From Bernardetia sp963719525 (GTDB lineage: Bacteria; Bacteroidota; Bacteroidia; Cytophagales; Bernardetiaceae), in the NCBI GenBank assembly GCA_963719525.1, contig CAVRCG010000001.1, forward strand, positions 1,364,001 to 1,428,000: DNA of 64,000 bases, in the 5' to 3' direction. The notes below the pieces were generated by a model, which saw nothing but the letters and a program-made list of their open reading frames with translations, did not search any database and had not been told where the DNA came from. Positions 17,198 through 26,948 of the stretch are shown here, one piece after another (the first letter of the stretch is position 1; every line of letters begins with the position of its first letter). The position numbers were made by a program, and so were the translations under genes.

Positions 17198-18028
17198 CTA
17201 CACCACCTTCAAAAAACCAACAGTTAGGACCTCTTCATTATCTTTAAAAACAGAAATCCGATATGTTCCCTTTATATCAAAAACTTGATTGAAAAATGAA
17301 AAACGTAATGTTGAATCAATAAAGAAAATTTCTTCTGCATATTTTTGATAAGTTCCTTCTTTGCTTTGCTTTTCAATCACTACCTTTAAAGATTTAGAAT
17401 TGAAAGAAACTTCATCTTTTATGAAAACATAAATTCCCTTTTTGGCCTCACTTAATTTGAAATTTTTTTGATGTGAAATAGGATATTTCTGTTCATTCAA
17501 ATCGTTACTAAATACTATTTTTGATTTGTAATTAATCGTAATTTCTTTAGAAACAAGTATTTTTTTATCAGCATCTGCAATCGAAATTCTATAAATTCCT
17601 GCTTGTAGAAATGTATATTGAATAGCTGTCCAATTTCGTTTTTTGTTGATGTAAATTTTCTTGTTATCGTATTCTTCAAAACGTTCTTCTAATTTGTCAT
17701 CACCTTTATTATTACCTTTTACAACCATTTTCTTATCTACAAAGAGATACAATTTAGAACTTTTGATTTCTGATTTCTGTCTGAACAAAACATACAAAAA
17801 ACTACCTTCAATGGCATCTATTTTCCATTCATCGCTTGTACAAGTGGGGTCTGCAACTCCATTATTATCATATTTTGCTGTCAAAAAGAGTTCTTGTGCA
17901 GATAAAGAGAAAGGTGAAAAGTAAAGCACAAAAAAACAGAACACAAAGAAGTAAGTAGTTACAATTTTGGGTTTGTAAATGAATTCTGATGAATAAAATT
18001 TTGAGAAAGTCGCTAAATAGCGAATCAT
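17198..18028 (-). CDS. Secreted protein of unknown function
   Basis: The 276-residue protein has a long N-terminal region and a hydrophobic signal segment (TYFFVFCFFVLYFSPFSLSAQ, cleavage near residue 45). The mature part has two similar Ig-like halves, each ending in a strand of the type GIYRISIADADKK and GTYRISVFKDNEE, which suggests an internal duplication of a beta-sandwich that supports extracellular or periplasmic binding. An early motif, NNGVADPTCTSDEW, contains its only cysteine outside the signal. The family was not recognised. It sits between bshC and mazG on the same strand. Confidence 0.65.
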   Translation of the reverse strand: MIRYLATFSKFYSSEFIYKPKIVTTYFFVFCFFVLYFSPFSLSAQELFLTAKYDNNGVADPTCTSDEWKIDAIEGSFLYVLFRQKSEIKSSKLYLFVDKKMVVKGNNKGDDKLEERFEEYDNKKIYINKKRNWTAIQYTFLQAGIYRISIADADKKILVSKEITINYKSKIVFSNDLNEQKYPISHQKNFKLSEAKKGIYVFIKDEVSFNSKSLKVVIEKQSKEGTYQKYAEEIFFIDSTLRFSFFNQVFDIKGTYRISVFKDNEEVLTVGFLKVV

Positions 18029-18080
18029 AAAAGTAGATTTTTGGATAGAATATATTTTTGTGCAGATTGTGAAGTCCGTA

Positions 18081-18407
18081 CTACTTTAATTTATCGTTTT
18101 CTTTGTGTCTTGTACTATCTCGTTTCGTTTTTTTGTCTAAATTTTTCTGTAAGGCTTCAGTCAAATTTACACCTGTTTGGTTTGCCAAACAAATTACGAC
18201 AAACAAAACGTCTGCTAGTTCGTCAGAAAGTTCTTTGTCTTTGTCGGATTCTTTAAATGATTGTTCGCCATATTTACGTGCAATGATTCTGGCAACTTCT
18301 CCCACTTCTTCAGTCAGCATTGCCATATTGGTAAGTTCGCTAAAATATCGAACTCCATATTCTTTTATCCAATCATCAACCGTTTGCTGTGCTTCTTGTA
18401 CTGTCAT
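18081..18407 (-). CDS. mazG: MazG-like nucleotide pyrophosphohydrolase
   Basis: The 108-residue all-alpha NTP-PPase has the metal-binding pattern split over two helices: LTEEVGEVARIIARKYGE (EExxE) at about 31-48 and DELADVLFVVICLAN (ExxD) at about 62-76. It hydrolyses (d)NTPs to monophosphate and pyrophosphate, probably cleaning non-canonical nucleotides. It is a single-domain short form, half the size of E. coli MazG. The Lys-rich tail is variable. It shares its strand with the secreted protein downstream, 52 bases away. Confidence 0.85.
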   Translation of the reverse strand: MTVQEAQQTVDDWIKEYGVRYFSELTNMAMLTEEVGEVARIIARKYGEQSFKESDKDKELSDELADVLFVVICLANQTGVNLTEALQKNLDKKTKRDSTRHKENDKLK

Positions 18408-18497
18408 TTTTAAAAATTATAAGTTATAATTAATGAGATTACAAAACTACAAAGTATTAATTGATTTTTGTAAAGAATATAAAAAATATAATCGAAC

Positions 18498-18523
18498 AAA
18501 AAAACCGTTTCAAAGAAACGGTT
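18498..18523 (-). terminator. Terminator of hsp20
   Basis: The AACCGTTTC/GAAACGGTT stem with a 3-base loop is followed on the minus strand by a T7 run (A7 at 18498-18504). It lies 85 bases past the hsp20 stop. Confidence 0.75.
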
Positions 18524-18607
18524 CTTTTGGATTTCACAACTTAACTACTGTTGATCTTAAATATTTTTGATGTTTTAAATGTCTATATATTTGTCAGCCT
18601 TTGAAAA

Positions 18608-19087
18608 CTATGAAATGCTCACTTTTTTCTTATTAATTACTTCAACTCTCTTAGGCAGATTTAATTTCAAAATTCCATTCTCATAAGAAGCTACAATATT
18701 CTCGCCATCTACATTCTTAGGAAGTGTAAATGAACGTTTGAAGGAAGAAGAACGAAATTCACGACGAGTATAATAATTTTGTTTTTCGTCTTGCTTTGTT
18801 GCATCGTTATTTTCTTTTGTTTCTTTTTCCTCTTTCATCTCTGCCGAAATAGTAAGTTTATTATCTTCCATTTCGATATTAAATTGGTCTTTTTCGAAGC
18901 CTGCTGCCGAAACTTCAATAATATGTTCATTTTCGTTTTCGCTGATATTAACGGCTGGCATTGCCAATTCTGAGCCAAAATCTGAACCAAACTTACTTAG
19001 CCCATTTGAAATAAAATCTTGATCAAAAAATTCTGAAAAAGATGAAGGCAAAAAAGTGTTTGTCGGTCTATATTTGATAAGTGTCAT
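18608..19087 (-). CDS. Hsp20/alpha-crystallin small heat-shock protein
   Basis: This 159-residue ATP-independent holdase prevents aggregation of unfolding cytosolic proteins. The alpha-crystallin domain starts at AMPAVNISENENEHIIEVSAAGFEKDQFNIEMEDN and ends with ASYENGILKLNLPKR, where GILKLNLPK is the signature before the oligomerising tail KKVSIS. Between them a charged loop (EEKETKENNDATKQDEKQN) replaces the usual short beta5-beta6 loop. The RREFRSSSFKRSFTLPKNVD block is typical of bacterial class A proteins. It is a single transcription unit. Two TGWCAAAWTGAC boxes upstream may control it. Confidence 0.93.
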   Translation of the reverse strand: MTLIKYRPTNTFLPSSFSEFFDQDFISNGLSKFGSDFGSELAMPAVNISENENEHIIEVSAAGFEKDQFNIEMEDNKLTISAEMKEEKETKENNDATKQDEKQNYYTRREFRSSSFKRSFTLPKNVDGENIVASYENGILKLNLPKRVEVINKKKVSIS

Positions 19088-19238
19088 AATAATAAAAAAT
19101 TTAAGTTATTAAGGAATAAATTATAAAAGGATTCTTTAAATAAATGTTACCACTAATGACATTATTCGTAGTTACATTTGACTTATATTATTCAAATTAT
19201 GAACCAAAATACAAATAAAGCATTTTGATATAAAAATA

Positions 19239-19302
19239 TGACAAATTGACTGTAATTAAGATAAATATTTTTCAATCAAAGTTTTCGGTATGTCAAAATG
19301 AC
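19239..19302 (-). promoter_or_regulatory. Candidate heat-shock operator pair upstream of hsp20
   Basis: TGACAAATTGAC (19239-19250) and TGTCAAAATGAC (19291-19302) are near-identical 12-mers 52 bases apart in the gene-free 19088-19450 region between hsp20 and mscS. Each is close to the palindrome TGTCA-N3-TGACA. They lie 150-215 bases from the hsp20 start. The regulatory role is inference only, and nothing else was seen in this gap. Confidence 0.35.
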
Positions 19303-19450
19303 TGAATTGTTCATTCAATCAATGAGGTATATGAAAATTTGATGCCAGAAATTAAGATCTAATTGATGTAATTTCTTTTTTTACCTATTTTCTTATACTA
19401 TTAACGTATTCAAATTAAAATTGTTCTGTTTATTCTGAATTGGATTTTTT

Positions 19451-20341
19451 TTACTCGTTTCGTTTGGGAAAAAATTCTTTTTCTCGTTTAAATTCATTGC
19501 TAATATGACGATGAGGAACTCCTATTTGTATGCCCTCACTATCAAAACGGTACTTTATATCCCTAATTAGGTCGCAATACATATCAAAAGAAGTAGAGAG
19601 GTCTTTTGCCCAAACGCCTGCTCTTATCTTTATTCCTCGTTCGTCCATTCCTGTCGTTCTGACCAAAACTATAGGTTCTCCATTTAATTTTTCTTCTAAT
19701 GTTCTGCCGTCTATCATCAAAGGGTGTTTCATAGATTCCTCTTCCATAATGAACATTGCTTTTTTCAAATCGGAATTATAGGTAATCCAAATTTCTACAA
19801 AACGCTGTATCGTTGGGTCTTCTATCGTCGAATTTACTATTACATCACTACTTATATTTGAGTTTGGAATAATGATACGTTTATTTTCTAATCCTTTTAT
19901 GACCGTATGGCGCAGCGTAATATCTTCTACCATTCCAAAATGGGAACTCACTACTACAATATCTCCCACCCGAAACGGTTTAAACCAAACAATAAAAATA
20001 CCACTAATAATATTACTAAGTGCTGCTTGTGAAGCAAAAGCAATAACGGCAGCGAAAATACCAGCACCAGCAAAAAGAGTAACAGCAAGCGCACGAAGTG
20101 AAGGAATAGTATAGGTAATCGTCAGAAGAGCAATAATCACAATAGTAAAATTCACACCGTTTTTGAAGAAACGAAGGCGAGTAGCATTGTCATAATCTCT
20201 TGATTCTTGAGAGTCTACAATGTTTCTCAAGTATTTATTGATAGCTGATTTTGCCAAACGAGAAGCAACTCCCGAAACAATGAGAATTAATATAATGGTC
20301 AGTAATAATCCTGTATCAAAGGGAATAATTTTGTCTATCAT
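19451..20341 (-). CDS. MscS-family small-conductance mechanosensitive channel
   Basis: The 296-residue protein has transmembrane segments near residues 8-25, 58-78 and 84-125, the last being the pore-lining helix (AVTLFAGAGIFAAVIAFASQAALSNIISGIFIVWF). The soluble beta domain contains FRVGDIVVV, LRHTVIKGLENKRIIIPNSNI and the alpha/beta C-terminal domain (AGVWAKDLSTSFDMYCDLIRDIKYRFDSEGIQIGVPHR). It opens under membrane tension to release solutes in hypo-osmotic shock. It is a stand-alone gene, and a second, frameshifted MscS lies at 41312-42155. Confidence 0.9.
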   Translation of the reverse strand: MIDKIIPFDTGLLLTIILILIVSGVASRLAKSAINKYLRNIVDSQESRDYDNATRLRFFKNGVNFTIVIIALLTITYTIPSLRALAVTLFAGAGIFAAVIAFASQAALSNIISGIFIVWFKPFRVGDIVVVSSHFGMVEDITLRHTVIKGLENKRIIIPNSNISSDVIVNSTIEDPTIQRFVEIWITYNSDLKKAMFIMEEESMKHPLMIDGRTLEEKLNGEPIVLVRTTGMDERGIKIRAGVWAKDLSTSFDMYCDLIRDIKYRFDSEGIQIGVPHRHISNEFKREKEFFPKRNE

Positions 20342-20514
20342 GAAACCAATTTAGAATTTAGAAGGTAGAACGTAGAACTAAATACGAAATTACTAACAAA
20401 AAGAGAATAACTAGCATTTTTTTTATTAAAAATAATTTTTGGAAATAATTTTTTATTTTAGATTTATTATATTGCTATTGAAATATTTTTAATAAATTAT
20501 TCAATAAAAAAGGT

Positions 20515-21383
20515 ATGGCACAAAATAAGTTTGGTGGAAAATGGACTTTACAGAAAGTAGAAATATTTATGAAATATGTACCTGCTTACCTAAAGATAAT
20601 GGACAGTCAAATTACTAAATATAATACAAACTGGAAATTACTCTATTTTGATGGTTTTGCTGGTTCTGGAGCTGTTCTCAAAGAAAATGAACAGAAATTA
20701 ATAGAAAGTGTTGCTATTCAAATATTAGGAATTCAAGAACCAAGAGGGTTTGATATGTATTATCTAGTAGAAAAGAACTCTAAAAAGTCAAAAGAACTAG
20801 AAAGTAAATTAAAAAATAGATTCTCATCTCTAAATAAAGATATTCATGTAGTTGATACAGATGGAAGTTCGAAAATAGGTAATTTAGCAGATTTTATGAC
20901 TAAAAATAAAGAATACAAGACTTTAGCGTTCATAGATCCTTTTAGATTACAAGTTGAATGGAAGATGATACAAAAACTAAAAGGTTTGAGTATCAATATG
21001 TGGATATTATTACCTACTGGAATAGGAATAGGTCGTATGTTAAAAAGAGATGGAAAACTAGAAGAAAGTTGGATAGCAAAAATAGAATATTCTTTAGGAC
21101 TTAGTAAGGAAGAGATAGAAACAGAGTTCTATCAAAAATCTGAGCAAGTAGCTTTATTTGAAACGAATGAAACAGACTTAATTAAAAAAACAATGCGATA
21201 GGTAGAGTAATAGAAAGATACAAAATAAACTTGAAGGAGATATTTAAAGAAGTGTCTGAACCTTTTGTTATGAAGAATTCTAGAAATAGTTTAATGTATC
21301 ATTTTATTTTTTGTTCTAATAATAAGACGGCTGTAAAGATAGCAAACGACATAGTAAAAAACATGCATTACAAAATAGACTAG
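20515..21383 (+). pseudogene. tcmP: Three-Cys-motif partner protein TcmP, frameshifted near its C-terminus
   Basis: The N-terminal part (GKWTLQKVEIFMKYVPAYLKIM) and the SAM-binding-like motif LYFDGFAGSGAV, followed by YYLVEKN, TLAFIDPFRLQVEW and WILLPTGIGIGRML, match TcmP, a Rossmann methyltransferase-like family named for its neighbour with a three-cysteine motif. The frame breaks in the A7 run at 21184-21190. Adding one A gives NNAIGRVIERYKINLKEIF, EPFVMKNSRNSLMYHFIF, CSNNKTAVKIANDIVK and the natural stop at 21383, a total of about 289 residues. The partner gene follows after 48 bases. Biochemical function is unknown. Confidence 0.8.
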
Positions 21384-21431
21384 AAAGATAAGATTATTTT
21401 GTTATATTTGCTAAAATAATTAGCAACAAAT

Positions 21432-22181
21432 ATGGGAAAGACAGGAATAGAATGGACAGAATTAACTTGGAATCCAACAACAGGCTGCGACAAAGTTTCG
21501 TCAGGTTGCAAATTCTGTTATGCAGAAGTGATGTCAAGAAGATTGAAAGCAATGGGATTAGAAAAGTATAAAAATGGATTTGAGTTTGCAACACATCCAA
21601 TAGAATTAGAAAAACCTTATAAATGGAAAAAACCTTCTATTATTTTCGTAAATTCTATGAGTGATTTGTTTCACAAACAAATGCCATTAGAATACCTCAA
21701 AAAAGTATTTAAAGTAATGAATGAATGTAGTCAGCATCAATTTCAAGTACTTACTAAAAGACCTGATTTAGTTTTGAAGTATGAAGACGAATTGAGCTGG
21801 ACTTCTAATATTTGGATAGGTACTTCCGTTGAAAGCACGAAAGTTATTTCTCGTATTGATTCATTAAGGAAATGTAAAGCTAAAGTAAAATTTTTATCTT
21901 TAGAACCTCTTATTTCAGCTCTTCCAAATATGAATTTAGAAAACATAGATTGGGTAATTGTTGGAGGAGAAAGTGGTAAGGGTAAAATAAGAGCAATGAA
22001 GGAAGAATGGGTAGTAGATATAAAAGAGCAATGTCAGGAAGCAGAAGTACCCTTTTTCTTCAAACAATGGGGAGGAAAAAATAAGAAAAAAGCAGGAAGG
22101 GTTTTACAAGGAAAAGAATATGACCAAATGCCTATTTTTAGTTCAAATAACAACAAAACACCCCTTCAACCTCAGATTTAG
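21432..22181 (+). CDS. Three-Cys-motif protein, phage Gp37/Gp68-like (DUF5131)
   Basis: The 249-residue protein has the N-terminal signature IEWTELTWNPTTGCDKVSSG followed by CKFCYAE, with Cys at about residues 19, 26 and 29. This cluster probably binds an iron-sulfur centre as in radical-SAM relatives such as SPL-like enzymes. Further family blocks are FVNSMSDLFHKQMP, FQVLTKRPD, NIWIGTSVES, LSLEPLISALPN, WVIVGGESGKGK and FFFKQWGGKNKKKAGR. It is directly downstream of tcmP, and the two are recurrent neighbours (established for the families). A TATATTTG -7-like box lies at about 21406. The pair looks like an accessory module. Substrate unknown. Confidence 0.85.
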   Translation: MGKTGIEWTELTWNPTTGCDKVSSGCKFCYAEVMSRRLKAMGLEKYKNGFEFATHPIELEKPYKWKKPSIIFVNSMSDLFHKQMPLEYLKKVFKVMNECSQHQFQVLTKRPDLVLKYEDELSWTSNIWIGTSVESTKVISRIDSLRKCKAKVKFLSLEPLISALPNMNLENIDWVIVGGESGKGKIRAMKEEWVVDIKEQCQEAEVPFFFKQWGGKNKKKAGRVLQGKEYDQMPIFSSNNNKTPLQPQI

Positions 22182-22235
22182 CTTATGATAGAAGAGGAGA
22201 GAATATAGACTAAAAATTAATCTCTAATTCCTACT

Positions 22236-24531
22236 TCAAAACCTCCAATTAAAACCCAAATTCCATCTCAAAGGGTCTTGTGGAACGGCTGCAAAAGTAG
22301 CTGTATTTAGGCTAGAAGTATGATAAAAACGGGCATCAAGCAAGTTTCTAAAACGAGTAAAGACAGTAAAATTGTCTTTTATAGTATATCCTGTATAAAG
22401 AGAAACTACTGTAAATGGGTCGTTACCAATTGGATTTTCTGCATCATCTTGAAATGTCGTATGATAACTCGTACTTCTATATAAAATAGAGGGCGTAAAA
22501 TCTAAGTTTTTATACGAAAACTCACTCATAAACTTGATGGTGTGCATAGCACTAAGAGGAAGCCTTCGCCCATCTATGTTTCCATCAGAATAAGAATAAG
22601 CCAAATTTGTATGCACTTTCAAAATACCAAACTCTTGATGATAAGTAGTTTGAAATGTTCCTCCATACGTTACTGTATTACCTTGATTTCTGGGTAGCTC
22701 AGCAGCTCCAACTTCTATTCCCTTAAACTCTTTTCCAAACTCAATTACATCTATAATTACGTCTGTAAGTGTGTTGTGATAGACATCAACATTAAAACGA
22801 AAATTATTGGTAGGTGCATAAGAAGTATTGAACTCAATAGTTCGGTTTCTTTCTGGGCGCAAATCTGGATTAGGAAGGTGTTTGAAAGGTAAATCAAAGC
22901 CAGTAACTTGATTGGTAGAGTTAGTAACTGGAACAAAGCTGCCATAATGTTGAAATGTCTTTTGATTGGAAGGAGCTAAAAATGCTTCTCCATACAAAAG
23001 TTTGATATTAAACTTTGCATCAGGCGAAAAAACTAAACCTACACGAGGATTAAAAGCACCTTGATAACGAGTATTATAATCATAACGAGTTCCTAAAGTC
23101 ATGTAAAAACGATTCGAAAGGCTCGTTTTGAATTGAGCATAAACTCCGTAATTTTGATATTGTGTCCAATAAAAGTCTTGAAAAATAGATAAGTCATTTC
23201 CCAAAGAATCTACTACATTTGTTCCGATATAATACTGTCCAGTAGAAAATTCTGGTTTATTATTATCGTAAGGAAAAGGCAAATCTCCCGTTTGTGGAAG
23301 AGCTTTTGCATTTTGAAACAAAACTCCAAAGGTAAGATTTGTTTTCTCTGTAAAGGAATATTCAAACTGCTGGTCGAGTTGAAAAGTTGATTCAGAAGCA
23401 TACTTATAACCTTCCAAATAACCAGAAAACACATTTACAAAATTTGAGGACTTACTTAAAGAAAAGGAGTTGAAGGAAGCAATCGTTCTGAAATAAAGTT
23501 TGTCAATCTTCCTCTGAAACGAAGCATACACATTGGTTATGTTAGTTCCATATTTTGCATCTTTTGTATAGACTGCATATTCAGGACGATATCCGATTGA
23601 GCTAAAATGTTGTTGTTCATGGTGCGTAAACCCTACCGTAAAACTTTCTCCTACACTAACTTTTGCTCCTATATTGTAGGCTTGTGTAGGCATCTGAAAA
23701 GGTAAAATATCTACGATTTGAGTTTCATCTGAACCAGACAAATTAGCCAAAACTTCGCCATTAGTTTGATAACGATTGATGTACCAATCAAAATCTTCTG
23801 AATAAAATTCTGGAAAGTTAGGTTCAGCAGAATAATACTGTTTGCCGTAAAGCATAACCGAAACATCTTTGATGGTCGCACCTGCAACAAAAGAATTATC
23901 AGTAGTATTAAACCTTCCATACGAAGAGTTTATTTCTGCTCCTTTTATTTCTGCTCCATTTTTGGTAATAATATTTATAATTCCTGAAAAAGCATCTGCA
24001 CCATACAGAGCCGAAGCAGTGACCCAAAATAACCTCAATTTGTTTGGCGTGATAAATACCAAAGTTATGTTGAATGGGATGCAAAACGCCTGTAATCGAA
24101 CTAATTCTGATACCGTCTTGCAGAATTACAAAACGCTCGTTTCCACCAATTCCACGTATAGAATAATAGCTATTTGTATATGTATTTGATTTTTGTTGAA
24201 TTTCTATTTCTGGAATATCTCTCAAAACATCTTCCAAAGAAGTATAACCTCGCTTTCTAATCTGTTTGTCTGTAATTACATAAATCGTCGCTGGAGCAGT
24301 TCCGATACGTTCCGAACTTCTACTAGCTGTCATTACTCGTGCATTTGACCATAGATTTTCATAATCCACTTCTTCATCTAAAAGCTCTTGCAGACTGGAC
24401 TCGAAGGAATGGCGCATAGTAGAATCTGGCGTAGATTTGGTGGTATCGTCTTGACTATAAGCTAGATTTATTTCTACAAAAAAAAGTAAAATGCAAAAGG
24501 TAAAAGAGTAATAAAATTTATTCATAATCAA
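22236..24531 (-). pseudogene. TonB-dependent outer-membrane receptor, frameshifted in the plug domain
   Basis: The N-terminal piece (24531-23908) has a signal peptide (FVEINLAYSQ) and plug domain: RSSERIGTAPATIYVITDKQIRKRGYTSLEDVLRDIPEIE, then YSIRGIGGNERFVILQDG and AKQIEVILG. An extra A near 24020 breaks the frame. The second piece resumes ASALYGADAFSGIINIITKNGAEIKG and continues as the 22-strand barrel to the terminal aromatic residue (WNLGFNWRF). No SusD gene is adjacent, so it is a generic FepA/BtuB-like receptor. Substrate is unknown; siderophore, cobalamin or a metal complex is possible. One base correction would give about 765 residues. Confidence 0.88.
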
Positions 24532-24646
24532 GTGTGTTTCTTATAAAACAAAAGCAAATGGATAGGGAAAAAAAAGAAGGAAAATTTTTATGTATCAAAT
24601 TAAGCATAACTACTCTTTTTTCAAAATTCTATTTCTAGAAATCAAC

Positions 24647-24671
24647 TTCATACTCTAAAAAGTGGGCTACA
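24647..24671. repeat. Short palindromic repeat, copy 2 of 3
   Basis: TTCATACTCTAAAAAGTGGG followed by CTACA, overlapping the gluQ stop codon (24667-24669). It is the most degenerate copy of the element at 15253 and 62035. Confidence 0.45.
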
Positions 24672-25600
24672 TAAGACCATCTACCCATTCATAAAACTGG
24701 TTTAAAAACTCTTCTTTTGTTCCTCCATTTTCTCTAAAGTATTTTACTGAAAAATTATCATATTTATTTCCCGCTGATTTAGAAATTTTGTTGTTCTCTT
24801 CATCTAAAATTAAATCGTGATGCAGAAAAGTAGTTTCTAAAAAAGATTTCTTCTCCAAAATTTTGGCTAAAAAAAGTTGTGCAGCCGTTGAATGTATCAA
24901 ATCTTTTCCTCGTACAACAAAATTAATATTCATTCTACAATCGTCAATCAAGGAAACAAGTTGATAAGAGGGCAAATCATCTTTTTTCTGTACGATAAAA
25001 AAAGGCATTTTTTTATTCAAATCAATTTCAAAATTAGTTTTGTTACAATCATTTATTAAAATAGATTTTTCAGTAAAATAATTGGTATCTATTCGAAGAG
25101 CAGCCTTTTTTTGACTTTTAATAATCAAATTACTATTTAAACTATCTTGATTTGTCAAACAAAATCCATCATAATTATTTGTGTTACTAATTCCGTTTTC
25201 TTTGTTTCTATTTTGAATTTCTGAACGAGAACAAAAACACTCAAAAACAGCGTTTTTAGTTTTCAAAATTTCAATTTCTTTTTGATAGAGTTCTAGAAAA
25301 TGATGTTGCGAGTAATTAGCTTCAAAATCTTCTGTATTTTTTGCACCTTCATTCCAGTCTATTCCTAGAAAATGGAGCGTTTCGAAAAATATCTTGTAGA
25401 TATTCTGGTCTTTTCCGATTTTTATCTATGTCATCGATACGTAAAGTAAGTGTTCCTCCTGTTTTTCTTACCAATATCCACGTTAAAAGGAAAGAAAAAG
25501 CATTACCTTTGTGTAAGAAACCCGAAGGAGTAGGCGCAATTCTTGAATGAATCGGAGTTTTGATAGAATCTAATATCAATTTTATTTTGAAATGGTTCAT
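24667..25600 (-). pseudogene. gluQ: Glutamyl-Q tRNA(Asp) synthetase GluQ, frameshifted
   Basis: GluQ glutamylates queuosine in tRNA(Asp). The first frame gives SRIAPTPSGFLHKGNAFSFLL (class I HIGH-like motif, here HKGN), RKTGGTLTLRIDDIDKNRKR and PEYLQDIF. The frame breaks in the T5 run at 25385-25389. With one T fewer it reads ETLHFLGIDWNEGA and continues with CFCSRSEI, a segment around RGKDLIHSTAAQLFLAKIL, LETTFLHHDLILDEENNKISKSAG (KMSKS-like) and the end at 24667. Total about 311 residues, the family's size. The CxC...C zinc site is partly present (CFCSR). Confidence 0.85.
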
Positions 25601-25896
25601 TTCTGTTTTTCAAAACCACAAGAATCTTTAAGACATCTTAGGGTATTGATAATTTTATTTTTTTTTGATACATAATTTGTTAGGTTCTTTTATAATTTTT
25701 GTCCTAACGTTTATTAAAAATAATTTTAAATTGGTCTATACCAAAGGACTTTCATTCTAAGACATGTATTCAAGGTCAAAAAAGGCTTATTTTGTCTAAT
25801 TCAGCTCTTCGGTGCAGACTTAAACAGAATACAAGATAGATTTATTTTCTATTAAAAATCACAAAAAGGCAAAAATCGTCAGAGAACCTTTTTTAT

Positions 25897-26025
25897 TTAG
25901 TTCTTGAATATTTTTACCAAAACTATACTGATAATAATTATCAAAATCATTGTTCCATACATTAAAGGTTCTACGTAGAGATACTTTTTGTACTTCTGAT
26001 ACCATTTTTGAAATGCTTTTTTCAT
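25897..26025 (-). CDS. Small single-pass membrane protein (42 aa)
   Basis: An ATG at 26025 opens 42 codons ending TAA at 25897. The N-terminal 18 residues are basic and aromatic (KKAFQKWYQKYKKYLY), then VEPLMYGTMILIIIISIVLV forms one transmembrane helix, then KIFKN. The positive-inside rule puts both basic ends in the cytoplasm-facing orientation of a hairpin or an N-in topology. Codon use fits the local genes and it sits alone between gluQ and mpg. The family was not recognised. The preceding 25601-25896 stretch has nothing visible. Confidence 0.55.
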   Translation of the reverse strand: MKKAFQKWYQKYKKYLYVEPLMYGTMILIIIISIVLVKIFKN

Positions 26026-26083
26026 ATTTTTTGGTTCTTTTTTACTTGTAGATTTTAAAACGTAACATAAATTTACTACCTAT

Positions 26084-26720
26084 CTACTTAGCAGGGCTTG
26101 TCCATTTGTTTCCCTTCAGTCTAAAACGCCAAGGCAAATGTTTGTCTTCTTCTGCATAATCAATATTGACACGAGCAGAAGCGATTATTTGGTTTTCTTC
26201 AATTACTTCTTTTCTATCTTCTATCCAAATACGATTTTCTGTCAAATCTTGTCCATAATCTGAAAGTTCAATTCCCATGGCAAGCGACATTACTCCGTCA
26301 TGCTGTGATGTTTCGTTTTAGTTTCAAATTACCTTCTTTATCTTCTATTTTTTCCATTTTTCGGCGTTCCAGCATTATTTCTATTCCTTCAATAGGTTGG
26401 ACAGCACGAATCAAAACGGCATCGGCTTTTCCGTATTCATTGGTTACAATATTAAAAAGTTTGTACATTCCATAGACCAAATAAACATACGCCACGCCCC
26501 CTTCTTCAAACATAATTTTGGTGCGTTTCGTTTTTTTATTCAAGTGTGCATGACAGGCTTTATCTGTTTGTCCACAATAGGCTTCTGTTTCTACTATTTT
26601 GCCGACTGTAATTTTGTCGTCTATGTCTGTTACTAAATATTTACCTAAAAGCTCTCTGGCAATCTGAACAACGTCAGAACGGGTATAAAATGATTTTGAT
26701 AATTTTTGATATTTTGACAT
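26084..26720 (-). pseudogene. mpg: 3-methyladenine DNA glycosylase (Mpg/AAG family), disrupted
   Basis: This base-excision enzyme removes alkylated purines. The start was set at ATG 26720 (MSKYQKLSKSFYTRSDVVQIARELLGKYLV). It has GKIVETEAYCGQTDKACHA (the catalytic Glu lies in VETEAY), EEGGVAYVYLVYGMYKLFNIV, ADAVLIRAVQPIEG and LKLKRNITA. The expected GPG before VMSLAMGIELSD is missing: only TGAC stands where six bases for Gly-Pro should be (26295-26300), creating a stop and a frameshift. The tail ARVNIDYAEEDKHLPWRFRLKGN is normal. Total length is 3n+1. Two missing bases plus a substitution are required to explain it. Confidence 0.8.
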
Positions 26721-26880
26721 ACAAGTGGATAATTTTAAGACTTTTGCAAGATCGAATATATAATCACAGAATACATTAATCCGTTTTTTGTTATTAAAAA
26801 TACAATTTAACCAAAACTGCACTTCCTAGGAAACGTTTTGTTTATTTTGTGAGGAAGCCAGCACATGCAGTAAATACATT

Positions 26881-26918
26881 AAAAAAGCCTTTTCAAAACT
26901 AATTTGAAAAGGCTTTTT
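26881..26918 (-). terminator. Terminator of the zinc-ribbon/disordered protein gene
   Basis: The AAAAAAGCCTTTTCAAA/TTTGAAAAGGCTTTTT stem-loop lies 31 bases past the stop at 26949. It is A/T-tailed on both sides, so it may also insulate mpg. Confidence 0.8.
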
Positions 26919-26948
26919 CATTATCTAAAAAGTAAAGAAAAACACAAC

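Noticed and set aside
22236..24531. SusC/SusD polysaccharide-utilisation locus
   Set aside because: No SusD-like lipoprotein or glycoside hydrolase is adjacent, and the plug is that of a generic TonB receptor.
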